From Simmondsia chinensis (lineage: Eukaryota > Streptophyta > Magnoliopsida > Caryophyllales > Simmondsiaceae), in the NCBI GenBank assembly GCA_018398585.1, contig JAGTTD010000020.1, positions 20,742,350 to 20,806,349 on the forward strand: a stretch of DNA of 64,000 nucleotides. The letters run 5' to 3'. Positions within the stretch are counted from its first letter, which is position 1. Every line of letters starts with the position of its first letter. The translations under genes were made by a program, and so were the position numbers. The notes beneath the pieces are model-generated. The model worked only from the letters and a program-made list of their open reading frames with translations, searched no databases and was not told the DNA's origin. Shown here one piece after another: positions 1 to 12,300 of this stretch.

Positions 1-810
1 CTTTCAAACTATATCAAACACGCCCCCGAACTATAAACTTTCTTATAAACTATGAACAATTTCTTGCACATTTAATCTAACACATCTCTTGAAATTTGAA
101 GTTAAATACAACCCACCTATATGATTCTAATTTTATAAAATAGCTCATTAAACTTTATAATCATACCTATCTGGCCTCCAAATTTTATTAATAATTACAA
201 CTCACCTCTTAAATATTTACTTTAATTTCTGAATTGCAATATAAAATAAAACTTACTCCAGATACATTTAATTTTAAAAATAGTCCGAACTATGTTAATA
301 AATCCAAATTACTCATACAAATCAAATTCAATATGAAAATTAAATACATATCAATTCATTTATTAAAATTATACTTATTGATATAGTAAAATACAATTGT
401 ATGGTAAAAAGTAATATCAAATAATTATTTTCTAGTGTGGCCAATAAATTTATACCACATAAAATTAAATTTATATTAAGATGTACAAATTGTAATACTG
501 GTCAATTTATTATAATAACGGATGTTAATAATACACCACGAAAAGCGTAAGCATGAGGTTGACCGATCAACTACTTCCCACACAATCTAGAGCAGAAAAG
601 GACATTTACATCATAAGTTGTTATATTTCGTTGATTATATTAATTTAGTTCTTGTATAATTAATATTGTATCAAGTTATTTCTTAGATTAAAATTTAAGT
701 TAATTTGTTAATAAAATTTTTAATAGTTTGATAATCGATTTGGTTAAATTGAGTCAATTAATGAATCCATAGTTGGTCACTTATATGAATAATTTAACTT
801 AACTTAAATT
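1..810. other. AT-rich intergenic stretch, no gene
   Basis: Very AT-rich sequence with no supported coding region. Positions 620-790 resemble the A/T-rich 'sequence between tyrosine-free tracts' seen again at 7060-7250, 31970-32200 and in the MITE at 39637-40143 (runs such as 'caatttagt' and 'aatagttt'), so this part is probably an eroded dispersed repeat. I see no promoter or RNA gene. Confidence 0.5.
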
Positions 811-890
811 TAACCTAGTGTCCCAAAAGCTTACACTTGAGCAGGGTTTGGTTGGGTGAGATGTACCGCACCTTACCTCTTTATTGCTTC
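811..890 (-). repeat. SINE 3'-end fragment (Au/TS-like)
   Basis: Read on the minus strand, this stretch contains 'gaggtaaggtgcggtacatc' followed by a C/A-rich segment and 'gacactaggtta'. That matches the general layout of the 3' body shared by Au/TS-type plant SINEs (GGTAAGGYTGCGTACAT, then CCCCAGACCC, then CACTRGG). It is diverged, and I could not fix target-site duplications. It is related to the clearer copies at 1362, 40264, 54715 and 56954. Confidence 0.5.
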
Positions 891-1361
891 CTTGAAGAGA
901 GGATATGCCTGCGAGCCCTTAACCCTAAAAATAAGTAAAAGAAGTAAAAACAAAAAGAAAACAACAACATAAAGTAACAATGACATAACAGAGCAGCAAG
1001 CCACAAGCCACAAGCAACAACATCCAACATGAAGATCTATGGGCTCTATGTACTAGTTTCGTTATTCTTCTCTATCCTAAACCATCTTCTCCGTTAGGTT
1101 TAGTTGGGTGATATTGTGTCTAATCGTCTCCATCCAACTGTTTTTTTGGTATGCTTCTATCTTTTCTTCTGTATAGGCAAAATATTGGCCCTAGATTACA
1201 CAATTAGAATTACAAGGATTAATTTGATACAATTGGCAAAATATAAGGACTTTTTTTTCCCACAACAACTGGACATTTTGTTTAAATAACCCAGTAATAT
1301 GTATAATATAATATAATATAGTGTAATACTTAAATGATAATAAGAAGACAATGATAAATTA

Positions 1362-1594
1362 GGAACATACCTAGTGCCTCAAGGGCTCCCGCCTACGTAG
1401 GGTCTGGGGGGTGGATGTATGCAGCCTTCCCCCTTCAGGGTGTTATCCTGAAGAGAAGCTGTTTCCTAGTGCCCCTAACCTGAGGGTAAGGACTTCCCAG
1501 GAGGTCACCCATTATGGTACTACTCTCACCTAAGTACGCTTAACTTTAGAGTTCTAATGGGATCTGGTGATGACGTGTTGGTGCCCTCTTTGAT
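1362..1594 (-). mobile_element. SINE with 5S rRNA-like head and Au/TS-like body
   Basis: A retroposed unit flanked by a 14-bp duplication with one mismatch: acaatgataaatta at 1348-1361 and acaacgataaatta at 1595-1608. On the minus strand the first ~100 bases (about 1587 down to 1488) match plant 5S rRNA. The box A region reads aagttaagcgtacttag, followed by gagagtagtacc and a C-box region reading gggtgacctcctgggaagtc. After this comes a body with ggaaacag, then aaggctgcatacatc, then cccccagaccctacg, then ggcactagg, as in Au/TS-type SINEs. The duplications lie directly at the ends, so the 5S-like part belongs to the inserted unit. It is not a working 5S gene, because the 5S 3' end is replaced by the SINE body. 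Confidence 0.8.
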
Positions 1595-1608
1595 ACAACG
1601 ATAAATTA

Positions 1609-1834
1609 TTATCATATATTAAATATATAAGCTATTTATAATTAAAATTCCACGGGGAATACTGTTTCAAAAGAGGGGGGATAAAAAAAAAAAAAGAATA
1701 TCAAAGAAGTTGGAGTTATTTAAACAAGGACCATATAGGTAATGTAAACTCATCTTGCTTCTTCTTGCAAGAGAAGTTCAATTTGAAACTATCCTCTTTG
1801 CTAGCTCTTTTTGCTTTGAAGTTGGTTAAAAAAA
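1609..1834 (+). promoter_or_regulatory. 5' flank of the NLR gene
   Basis: A short AT-rich interval between the SINE and the NLR start codon. It includes a purine tract at 1672-1695 and the AT-rich string ttatttaaac near 1715, which could serve as a TATA-like element. The start context is aaaaaatggct. No firm promoter motif can be assigned, so the transcription start is unknown. The proximity of the SINE (about 240 bp upstream) is notable. Confidence 0.3.
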
Positions 1835-4800
1835 ATGGCTGAAGCTTTAGCGCTTGAGGTAACAAAGGGGATAACAACTGAAGCAACAACAGGGATCTTA
1901 ATGACGGTGGCATCACGTATTGCTTCAGAAATTCAAAGGGCCTGGGCTTTTCAAAATGATCTAAAGAAACTCCAAAGGGAATTGAGGCTACTTGAATGTT
2001 ACCGATTAGCTGTCGATGAGACTAACAATCCTGTTGTGCAGGATTGGATTCGCATAATCAAGAATGTAGCCTATGACGTGGATGATCTATTGGATGAATA
2101 TGCCTATGAAATGTACAGACGAGAACTCAAGAAGAAGAAGAAGAATAGATCATCATCATCATCATCACCGTTGGGTGCGAGTGGCTGTATCTCAAAGACC
2201 AGAAGCCGACTTTTCTCCTTTTCAAATTGGCGAATGGCTCGTAAGTTCAAGGGCTTGATGACCAACATTTCTACAATCTATGAGGAGGGGACAAAGCTAG
2301 GCATTAAACCTGTTAAAGTGACGCAAATTGGTGGGACAATGGGCAACAATGCCATTGCGATTGAAGAAGAGAAGCGATTACGGGACCAGCGTATAGGGGT
2401 CAATGACCAGGGACTTATAGGAAGGGACCAAGATGTAGCACGAATCATCCAAATGTTACGGGATCCAAGCAATCAAGAGAGACATCTTACCATAGTTGCC
2501 ATTATCGGCTTAGCAGGTATGTCTCGTATTAATGACAATTTCGTAACAATTATAACAACAAATGTCAATTTTGCATCACCCGTTCTACCTCTTCCATATT
2601 AAAGAAACTATTCTCATGGCGGTACCACTTTTGGGGTTTATTTTTCAACTATTTTTAAAAGTAATTAAATGTGTGAAATTGGACGAAGCCTTACGGCCGA
2701 CCCACATGATTAAGACATGTGAGATCGATGTACATATAAACTTATGTGGGGTTAAACCATAAAACTATTTGGCTTTAAATGAAATAACATAGTAAGCCCA
2801 TACTTCCATATGAAATCTTTTGCATCGCAACTTCAATGGTGGAATGTTTGAATAAACTCGCATGGGAAATTATTAATTCTCTCTCTACATGTGAGTTTTC
2901 TTTGATTGAATCCTTCACCTTTTCTAGTCCAATTAGAAAGCTATGTCCAATTTTATCTCACATTAACGGGAGGTTTAGGCATTTAATGCATCAAATCCAA
3001 AGTTAACCCTCTTCTAGAGGACTGTTCGCATATGTTGTGTTCTCATATAAGCCAACCTGCGGTTCTATTGTAAAACAAATGGACTTTAAATGGAGTATCC
3101 CACACAACTAATACATTGATCTCCTCTCTCTTGTAACTATAGCATGTAGATTCTAGATTCACATGTGGGATCAGATGATTGAGAAATATGTCTATGGAGT
3201 CGCATAATATTTGCTAACAATGGAAAAGCAAAAATCTGGAGGTTTAAGTCCTTGTTTGATTACCAGTAATTAAAAGCAAGAAATTAAAATTTCTAGAAAG
3301 TAGGCATTTACCCTTGTACTTGGTTGCCAGAAAATTGACATAGTAACAGAAGGTCGAAATTCTTTAGCGATCCAATTCATTCAAAATGAAAAAATTTACC
3401 TAGATTCTCACAGGCAATTAGTACTAATTCATTTGTTTTTTTACTTGAGTCTGCCAAGGATGTTCTATTTTCTATCATGGCAACCAAACACCTCGTCCCT
3501 ATTTCCTGAGAAGTTGACACAAGAACCGAGTTCTCAAGAAATACAGCTTCGTATAGGAATTGAATTCATGTGACAACCAAAGAAGGCCTAAGACTCGAAA
3601 CATTGCTTAGACAATGCATGAAGCTTTAACATCGTTTTCCATTACACAGGATGCTATCTTGACTTCTATGTTATACAATGAAATTAAAGTGTTGATGACA
3701 GAATCTCTCATTTATAATTAATAGGTCTTGGCAAGACAGCTATTGCAAAGCGAGTTTTCAGAAAAGAGAACAGCATAGATTATTTTCAAAAGAGCATCTG
3801 GCTTACAGTCTCTCATGAGTTTGAGGTGAATAACTTGTTGAAAAAGATGGCTGAATCACTTTTTGATGATGCCGCTAACATACATAGCATAAGTGAAGAC
3901 AAAGCATTAATAGACAAGATTAGAAGAGAACTAAAAGGGAAGAGATATTTGTTGATTCTTGATGATGTGTGGGATACGATGGGAGATAAATGGGATCACA
4001 TGAGGCCGTCATTGCAAGACATGGGAGGCTCGATGGGTACAACAATTTTGGTGACTTCACGTACATCTACTGTAGTGGAAACCATGGAGATAGCAGATAA
4101 AAGTATGATTAACCCGCTTATTTATGAATTGGATGGCTTAAAGAATGATGAAAGTTGGTTTTTGTTTAAAATATCATTTGGTGACAGACCAATAGATTCT
4201 ACATCAGAACAAACAGCGAAGAGGATGGTCCAAAGGTGTCAAGGAGTGCCACTGGCAATAAAGGCATTAGGAGGCTTGTTGAAGTCACAACATCCAGATA
4301 AGTGGGATGAGATTGAAATGAGCAAACTGTGGAGTTTAGAAGATAAAAGAGGGATATTGCCTACAATAAAATTAAGCTTTAATTATTTACCTTGTGCACA
4401 ACTTAAACAATGTTTCTCTTATTGTGCTGTATTTCAAGAGGATGCTCGAATTGAAAAGGAAGACTTGATCCTACAGTGGATGGCACAAGGTTATCTGCAT
4501 GGTCAAGATAATGACATGGAGGATATTGGAGAAAAATATTTCTCTGTTTTGTTGAGCAATTATTTTTTACAAGAAGTGGAGTGGGATGAGGTAGGTAATG
4601 TAAAATCTTGTAAGATGCATGACTTGGTTCATGCCTTGGCGAAAGCTGTTTCAAGACACGAATGGTTGGACATGAAAGAAGGTGCAAAGGGGAACAATTA
4701 TCAATCATGTGACCTTGTTGATGTTCGACATCTATGTGTACATTCCACAACAAAAGGGCTGCAAGCTTTAGAATCCAATACTACTGCGAAGGTACGTACA

Positions 4801-6240
4801 TTGCTTACATCCATGGATCTTGGGACCTTACTTATACATTTTAAGCATCTACGGGTGTTGAGCATGGTCGACATTGGTTTAAAGGTGCTACCGGCTTCAG
4901 TTTGCAAGTTGATACATTTGAAATATCTCAATATATCTTATAACGAAATCATGGAGGTCCCTGAAACATTTTCCAACCTATATAATTTGCAGACCCTAAG
5001 AATGTTTTCTGTAAATTCCTCTTATAACAACCCGATATTGCGACATGGACTGGAAAATTTCGTTAACTTAAGACATATTATAGGGGACGCTCAAGGTATC
5101 CAAAAGGGTTTGAAGCACATGGCATCACTTCGAACACTACCAAAACTAGATCTTCGTAGAAAGTGGGGCGGTAAAATTGATGAGTTGGGACCCTTGAATA
5201 ACTTAAAGGGAAGGTTAGAGATCGATGGACTTGAACATGTGAGCAAGAAAGAAGAAGCCAAAAGTGCACATATTATGAGCAAGTCAAAGGTTGAACAATT
5301 GGTGTTGAAATGGTCAGTTGGTTATCAGGATGGCCTATATGTGGAAGATGTGCTTGAGGGTTTCCAACCTCATCGAAATTTAAAAACCCTTGAAATATAT
5401 AATTATACAGGACAAAAGTCACTTGATTGGAAAGACCTGGTCTTTTTGGAGGAGTTGGTTCTATTTGGATGTTCAAACATGACTTCTTTCCCTGATTTAC
5501 AAGGTCTCACCTATCTTCGTTCCATAAAAATTCAATTCTGCACAGGAGCATTATCCAACATTTCATCAACTGCATTTCAAGGATGCTCCTCTTTGGAGGA
5601 AGTGGTCGTGGAAGGCTGTAGTGGTTTAGCAAAGCTCCCAGACCTAGATGGCCTCACATCTCTTCTCAACTTGACCATTAACGATTGCAAGGGAATGAAA
5701 TGCATCTCAACAAGTGGATCAGTTCGAGGTTGCTTTTCCCTTAAAGAATTGACCATTAAGTCCTGCCCCATGTTAAGTGTCCTTCCAAATCTAAACCCCT
5801 TGCAAAACCTTCAAGAACTAATTATAAAATCTTGTGAGAAGATCACTAGCCTACCCAATGGGCTAGCGAGTCTCCCTAACCTTCTTTATTGTAGTTTAGG
5901 TCCATTCAATAGGGACCTTGATTATTTCCCGTTTCTTACAGACCTAGGTGAGGGTAGCCCTATCTCTAGCTCCCTTCAACGCTTAGCACTGGAAGGTTGG
6001 CGAAAGGTGAAGGTTTTGCCACGACAACTTCAAAATTTATGCGCTCTGCAATGGCTGGATATTCAAGGCTTTGGATTGGAAGCGATACCGGAGTGGTTAG
6101 GGGACCTTGCTTCTCTACGAAACTTGTGTCTTGTTTCCATGTTGGATTTAAAGTTTGAGTCTTCCCAGCATGCTGTGCAACGTTTGGACAAACTGAAAAT
6201 AAAGTTGGGAGTTTACTACTGTCCTCTCATGGAACCGTGA
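1835..6240 (+). CDS. CC-NB-ARC-LRR (CNL) disease resistance protein, two exons
   Basis: A probable intracellular immune receptor of the RGA-like CNL class. CDS: join 1835-2516 and 3725-6240, 1065 codons plus stop. The 1208-bp intron is GT-AG (cag|gtatgt ... atag|gt), phase 1, and splits the first Gly of GLGKT. Exon 1 codes for an Rx-N type coiled coil with a DVDDLLDEY (EDVID-like) motif, then a Lys run and a Ser run near residues 100-115. NB-ARC follows: P-loop GLAGLGKT (225-232), kinase-2 LLILDDVW (303-310), RNBS-B with TILVTSR, GLPL-type GVPLA (401-405), RNBS-D with CFSYCAVF, and MHD (525-527). The rest is irregular LRRs to the C-terminus (LPNL, LxxLxI repeats). All key motifs are present with no stop or frameshift. 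The join is my reading of splice signals; the family is certain, the recognised pathogen unknown. If the intron were retained, translation would stop at 2602 after 255 residues. Confidence 0.9.
2517..3724 (+). other. NLR intron 1
   Basis: A 1208-bp intron starting gtatgtctc and ending in ataattaatag. It interrupts the P-loop codon for Gly228 in phase 1. I find no nested coding feature. The position inside the P-loop makes removal of the intron essential for nucleotide binding. Confidence 0.85.
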
Positions 6241-7709
6241 TCTTTTGTAAGATACCAACAAACAGATGATGCTTGAGCATTCAAATGATGCTTGTTTTCA
6301 GACCCTTTGGTTTCCTTGCTTATGATCAAGACTATTACTGGATGTGTCATTATGTTTGATTTTTAGTGTAATTATAATAAGAATGTCCTTTCCAGATGCA
6401 TGGCTTCATAGAATTTTTGATGCAACTTTGTACTGTTTATTTGGACTTGGAATGCTTCTTTCCCGTATCAGGCACCAACTAGTCATCAGTTTCACTCTAA
6501 GACTATAAAAATAGTAAATTGATGCAACATATATATATATTTGATAATTAAATTGATGCAATTAATGAACGAAAAAATTGATACAATTAATGAACAAAAA
6601 AATTTATGCAATTAAAAAATATAGTGTAAATTAACATATTAGGCAAAGCATTAGGACCCTCACATAAGCAGACCTATTTTCAACTATGATGTGGAAAGAC
6701 ACATACCTGAATTGAAAGCTTTCGTGCCATATTTTCCCTCGGACTAGATTGATGTTATTGTAATACTTTTGTTCCTATATTAAAATTGTTGTGCTCCCCC
6801 TCCGTGGACGTATGCTTCTTTAGACGGGAACCACATAAATTCTGATGTCCAAATTTTCTCCAATTCCTTTATTCATGTTTGCTATTTTGATTTAGAGATC
6901 ACTGTATGAGTGCTGTACTAACAAATAGAATTGCTATATTTAATGTTAAGGAACCCAAAATCTCGTATAAATAGTGTAGCCCACAATAGAGAAGCAGCTA
7001 CGAGAAGTCTTGAAAGCACGTTTTGAAAATAAAATTTGGGTTATTATGTCCAAGGTTTTTGTACCTTACCAATTGTGTCAATTTGGTTATCTTACTTTTA
7101 ATTGTCTCAATATAGTTAATATATAAGTTATATTACATTGATTTTGCCACCGGGTAAAATTTAGTATAGTGGAATTTTTAAAGGCCTGGCTAGTAGTTTA
7201 ATTCAATTGGATCCATGTTTGGGTTTGTTACTTGTATTTAACATAATTGTGCCATCAAGATTATGTCACTAACTTTACTTGAGTTTGACCTTTGAATTCT
7301 ACTCATGTAGGTTTGATGTTTCCCTTTACTTTTTTTGGGAGCTTTTTCTTCGCTTTGATGGTGAGTGTTAATGTATTTTTGTTTATTATTGGGTCATTAG
7401 TTATGACTTTATATGTGTTTCTTGTTATTTTTCTTTTCCTGTACTATGTGTATGCTTTTTAGGTCTCCTTGTAATGCTTATTTTTGTATCCCAAGTTTTC
7501 CTCGCTACTTACTGAAAAAAACCTATAATATAAATTGTATAGTGACTAGAGATAAGTTGAGTACAAAGCGCATGTGTTTTCCTATAATCCTTGAGAACAT
7601 CCCAAACTTCTCGCCCACATTTCGTTTTCTAAATGATAAATCCTTGTTCTTAAGAGAGTATTGATCCTTGAGGGTGTTTATAATATTGGCTCAGCACTTA
7701 CTTGCTTGG
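6241..7709. other. NLR 3' flank, no gene
   Basis: Downstream region with no supported gene. AATAAG-type strings near 6376 could act in polyadenylation. A small tandem repeat (about 26-bp unit containing gcaattaatgaac) lies at 6545-6620. Positions 7040-7250 resemble the dispersed TIR element described at 39637-40143, here only one end. Confidence 0.5.
6545..6620. repeat. Short tandem repeat, ~26-bp unit
   Basis: About 2.7 imperfect copies of a unit reading aattgatgcaattaatgaac followed by an A run. It lies in the NLR 3' flank. No function is evident. Confidence 0.55.
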
Positions 7710-7724
7710 TGACCCAATGTCGGC
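7710..7724 (+). repeat. 5' stump of an LTR split by copia insertion
   Basis: This stump (tgacccaatgtcggc) is the start of the LTR that resumes at 14281. The intact paralogue at 28880 reads tgacaacccaatgtaggc followed by aacctagcatggg. Aligning the three shows that the copia element 7725-14280 landed in the site TAGGC, with flanks now TCGGC and TAGGT. Each is one substitution away from the ancestral site. Confidence 0.7.
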
Positions 7725-8711
7725 TGTTGGTGAAATAGGTGAATGAACGATCAAAATATAACTATTTTATTTCCATGAACTTGATTTCAATATTACAAGA
7801 AAGATGAAAGAAACGACTCTTATTAGAGAACATAAGGAAAAGAGATAACCCAAGAAATTTCTGCATTGTGGAGATTTCACTGCCCTAAGTCGTTTATGCC
7901 CCCACAGAGGTATAATGGGATGAATGACACTCCGACCCCCAGGATCAACACGGCACCCATCTTAGAAGTATACTATGAGGAGATGAGTTGGAGTATGCCC
8001 CAATTTGCCCAATAACGGAGGAGAGCAGAGAAAAAGAAACCCTGAAGAAAGAGGAGAAATTCTGAGAATTTCGTATGTATATTGTAAATCGCGTATTCAA
8101 TATTTTTTTCAATGTTTCCAATAAAACCCTAAGGCATTGCCATTTATAGAGGTAATTTCTTGGAGGTTAAAGAAAAGATTATGAAAAAAAGTCCGCTTTA
8201 AATAAAGAAACAGGTGGATATGGTAGAGCCTAAAACTTTGATTCATTATGGAAAAGATCAGTTAAGGAAAGAGTGGGAAAAGACATGGTCAAAATGTGTG
8301 CTCGAGCTTAAGTTTGTAGCCTCGAGCTGGAGTGCCGACAACTCCTAGGCAGCACCCTCGAGGTCATTTGGGAAATACCTTGAGCTCGAGCCAGAGGCTC
8401 CCGGCTCAACTTGATAGCAAGAATTTATCGCTAGTTTGTTTATCACAACTTAAGAAAATATAAAGTCGTAAAAATAAAATTTTGGGTTAGAAAAAGTCCA
8501 CACCACGACGCGCTGGCCGGCTCGACAAGGCGAATCAGGCGCGCGCGCGTGTGTAGTTCACAAAACCCACTCTAGACCCCATAATACTTTACCAAGTATA
8601 ATGACAACGAGATATATAAACTAGGCTCTCCTCCTTTAAATTTTCTATATGGGATTGAGGCAAAAGACACAAGACTCCAAAATTGAGGCACACTACCCCT
8701 AAATTCCAACA
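7725..8711 (-). repeat. copia-1 3' LTR
   Basis: 987-bp LTR with TGTTGG/CCAACA ends. It shares its middle (ccctaagtcgtttatgccccc and caatgggatgaatg-like blocks) with the right LTR and with the LTRs at 49320 and 53089. Divergence from 13322-14280 is clearly visible along the length, so this is an old insertion. Confidence 0.88.
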
Positions 8712-9349
8712 ATCCCCCTCATGGTTCAATTTTGAGAAAGGAAGGAAAGAAAGAATGTTAGTAGTAAGACTTGTATTTGACGATGCTATTGTCTTTTGGA
8801 CATGAAACAACATCTAGTGACTAAGCATAACCACCCATTGGTGAATAAGGTCTTGAACCATGAGCAGTCATTGTAAGGAGCATACCTAACCCCTTTAGGT
8901 GGTTCTTAAGGCTGAAACGCACTCCGTGATCAGGACATATGAGGTACCTCAAAATAATTCAAAACTTGGTATGCGAATTGCTCTAGAGAGTAAGCCCATA
9001 CGGTCCACAAGAGGACTGGCTATCCCCACAATCCCGTGGGTGAGTCCATTAGGTGTGCTATCCCCACACCACCAAAAGAAGCTATGGACATTATCAAGAG
9101 CCAAAGGCTCATGCTCTTGACATGTGCAGCAGCAGTGTATCCATTAAGTGTGGAGCCTCACGCCACTACAAAAGGGCTATGGATAACATTAGGAGTATTA
9201 AGGTCAACCTCCATCATAGTAGATTCAACAGTCCTAGAGCCACTCATATAACATACATGGGAAGGTTTTGAGTGGCTATCACAAATTTTCCAGTCTCTAA
9301 CTTCGTTTTACCCATTAAACATTGAGCGTAACTCTAGAGATGGTTATCC
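8712..9349. other. copia-1 spacer between pol and 3' LTR
   Basis: Non-coding interior of copia-1 between the RNase H end and the polypurine tract. The same spacer, with the block gtcttgaaccatgagcagtca, recurs at 50006-50600 in the related element at 49320. No gene is supported. Confidence 0.6.
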
Positions 9350-12300
9350 TTAATAATTAGGACACACGTAGGGGCTTTAGACCTATTCCCTCAATTGTTT
9401 TATTTATCAATTTCCTTGCAAGGCTTTTTATAGGAGGATCTACTAGATTTTTCTCACTCCTCAAAAATTCAAGTGAGATCACATTGTTTATGACAACATT
9501 TCTCATGTCACCATGCCTGAGGCGAATATGCCTCTGCTTGCTAGTATAAAACTCAATTTGAGCAACTTCAATGGCTGCTCATGAGTCAAAATACAATGAC
9601 ACTAACTAGTTTCCCCCACAATGGAATTTCTCCAAGAACACTCCTCATCCATTCAGCTTCCAGACCTGCCATATCAAGAGCAATGAGTTCTGATTCCATG
9701 GTTAATTTAGCAATACAGGTTTGTTCAGATGATTTCCATGATATAGCACAATTAGAAGCACAAATACATAACCACTAATAGAATGTATTTCATCACAATC
9801 AGACACCTTATTAGCATTACAGTATCCCTCTAACACAGTAAGGAACCTTTTATAGTGTAAACACCAATTCATGGTACCCTTAAAATACCTTAACATCCTT
9901 CTCAAGGCACTCCAGTGCTCGTTACTAGGGTTATGGGTGCAACTGCTAAGTCTTCTAACGACATAGGCAATATCAAGATAAGTGTAGCTCATTAAGAACA
10001 TTACGCTACCAGTTATCTTAGTATATTCAGCATGTGATACACTATCATGTGTTTCTCATCAAATGAACACTAGGGTCATATGCAGTTTTAGCAGGTGTGT
10101 CATCAAAGTGACCAAATGTCCTCAAAATTTTCTCTATGTAATGGGATTGACTCAAGGTTAAGCCCTCAGGTGTTCTAGTTATTTTAACCCCAAGTATCAC
10201 ATCGACCTCACCTACGTCTTTCATATCAAAATATGTACTCAAAAAAGGCTTAGTATCATTCACAATATTCACACTCGTTCCAAAGATAAGCACGTTATCA
10301 ACATCCAAACAGATAATCACACAATCATTATCAACATGCTTTGAATATACACGAGTATCACCATTGTTTACAAAAAAAATCATGCTTGACCAAGGTACAA
10401 TCAAATTTTTGATGCCATTGTTTAGGAGGTTGTTTAAGTCTATACAAAGACTTTACAAGTTTACACACTTTATGCTTTATTCCAAGAATCTCTAACCCCT
10501 AGGGTTGTTCCATATAAATTTTACCTAAAGGTTGCCATTCAAAAATGTGGTTTTAATGTCCATTTGGTGTACTTCAAGAATATATATATATGGACTCTAG
10601 AGGTCACAAGGCTCTCAGAATGGCAATCTTAGTTACGGGTGAGTAAGTATTAAAGAAGTCTATTCCTTGTTTCTGGGTGTACACTTTGGCTACTAACATG
10701 GCCTTGAACTTCTTTATGGACCTATCAGTCCTTAGTGCCTTTCTAAACACCCACTTACACCCTATAGGTTTGTATTCTCTAGGAAGGTCCACTAATAAGT
10801 AAGTGTTATTGCTCATTATAGAGTCTAACTCATTGCTTATGGCCACTCTCCAAAATAGAGAATCTATGGTTCTCATGGCCTCATCATAAGTATTGAGATC
10901 TTCCTCTAGTATGAATGCACTCACAACATGTTCATCAAACTAATGACATTTTGACAACAGTGCAGTTATGAAGTTCGGTCCAAAACTAGCTTTAGTTTGG
11001 GCCCTCTTACTTCTTTTAAGTTCTTGAGACTTAGGCTTAGGGAGCGCATGACTAGATGATGATGCAGATGCAACAAAAAGAAGATTAGGTAATTAAGCAT
11101 GCATAGATTCTTTCATAGGAAATTTATTCTCAAAGAATTCAACATCTCAAGATTCCATTATCTTATCGAGCCTAGGGCTCGAGTCATTTAAAAGTATGAA
11201 TCTATATGCAACACTATTCATGATGTAACCAATAAAGATAACATCTACAGTTTTAGGATCAATATTGCTTCTCTTAAATTCAGGAATCCCTACTTTAGCT
11301 AGATATCCCTACACTTCAAGGTATTTCAGGTTAGGCGCGTAGCACTTCCATAATTTATAAGGGGTTCTATCTAATTTTTTGTGTAGAACCCTTTTTAGTA
11401 CATGACAAGTAAACAACATGGCTTCCCCCCACAAGCTTGAGAGTGGGCCTAAGCTAATAAGCATGGCATTCATCATCTCTTTAAAGGTTCTATTTTTCCA
11501 TTCAGCTATACCATTTTGTTAAGGTGTATAAAGGGTTGAGACCTCATAAATTATACCAAGTTTCTCACAATGTTTCTTGAGGAAGGTAGTGCTGTACTCA
11601 ACCCCGATATCAGACCTAATCCTATTGATCCTTTGGTCTAGTTGGTTTTCAACCTTTGCTTTATATTTACAAAGCATTTCCTCAGCCTTGTCTTCAGTGC
11701 TTAGAAGATATACCTTAGTGAATCTCGAGTGGTAATCTACAAAAGTGATATAGTATCTTTTATCACCTCTGCTTAAGGTGCTATTAAAGTCAACTAGGTC
11801 AGAATGCACTAACACAAGTAGGCTCGAACTCCTTTCAACTGATTTGCTAAATGATTTTTTTGGATGTTTTAGCCTCAACACATATTTCACATTTATTAGG
11901 TTTATTTAGACCACAATCAAGGATTAAACTCATTTGTTTAAGTTTCTTAACCGAAGTAAAGTTTACATGTCCAAGTCTAGCATGCCACAAATCCAAAGAC
12001 TCAACCATATAAGTAGAAGTAGATGCATTCTCATTCGTAACATCAAGTACAAATAGACCGCCATTACATAACCCTTTCTCGACAGAGTTCTTATTTTTAG
12101 TGAGAATTAACTTGTCAGACTCAAAGGTTAACTTAAAGCCTACTATGTTCAATAATGCACCCGAGACTAATTCCTACGCACATTAGGAATATACAGCATG
12201 TCCAGTAAACACAAAGTTTTTCCAGAGTTGAGTTTAAGGAGGACCTTTTCCTTACCCTGGACAGGGACCCAATAGGAATTGCTAATGTACACCTTCTCTC

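Noticed and set aside
1488..1587. 5S rRNA gene
   Set aside because: The 5S 3' end is replaced by SINE body and the unit has retroposition duplications, so it is a SINE head and not a 5S gene.
8589..9271. Several 70-residue frames on both strands
   Set aside because: Inside the non-coding LTR and spacer of copia-1; the same spacer is non-coding in copia-2.
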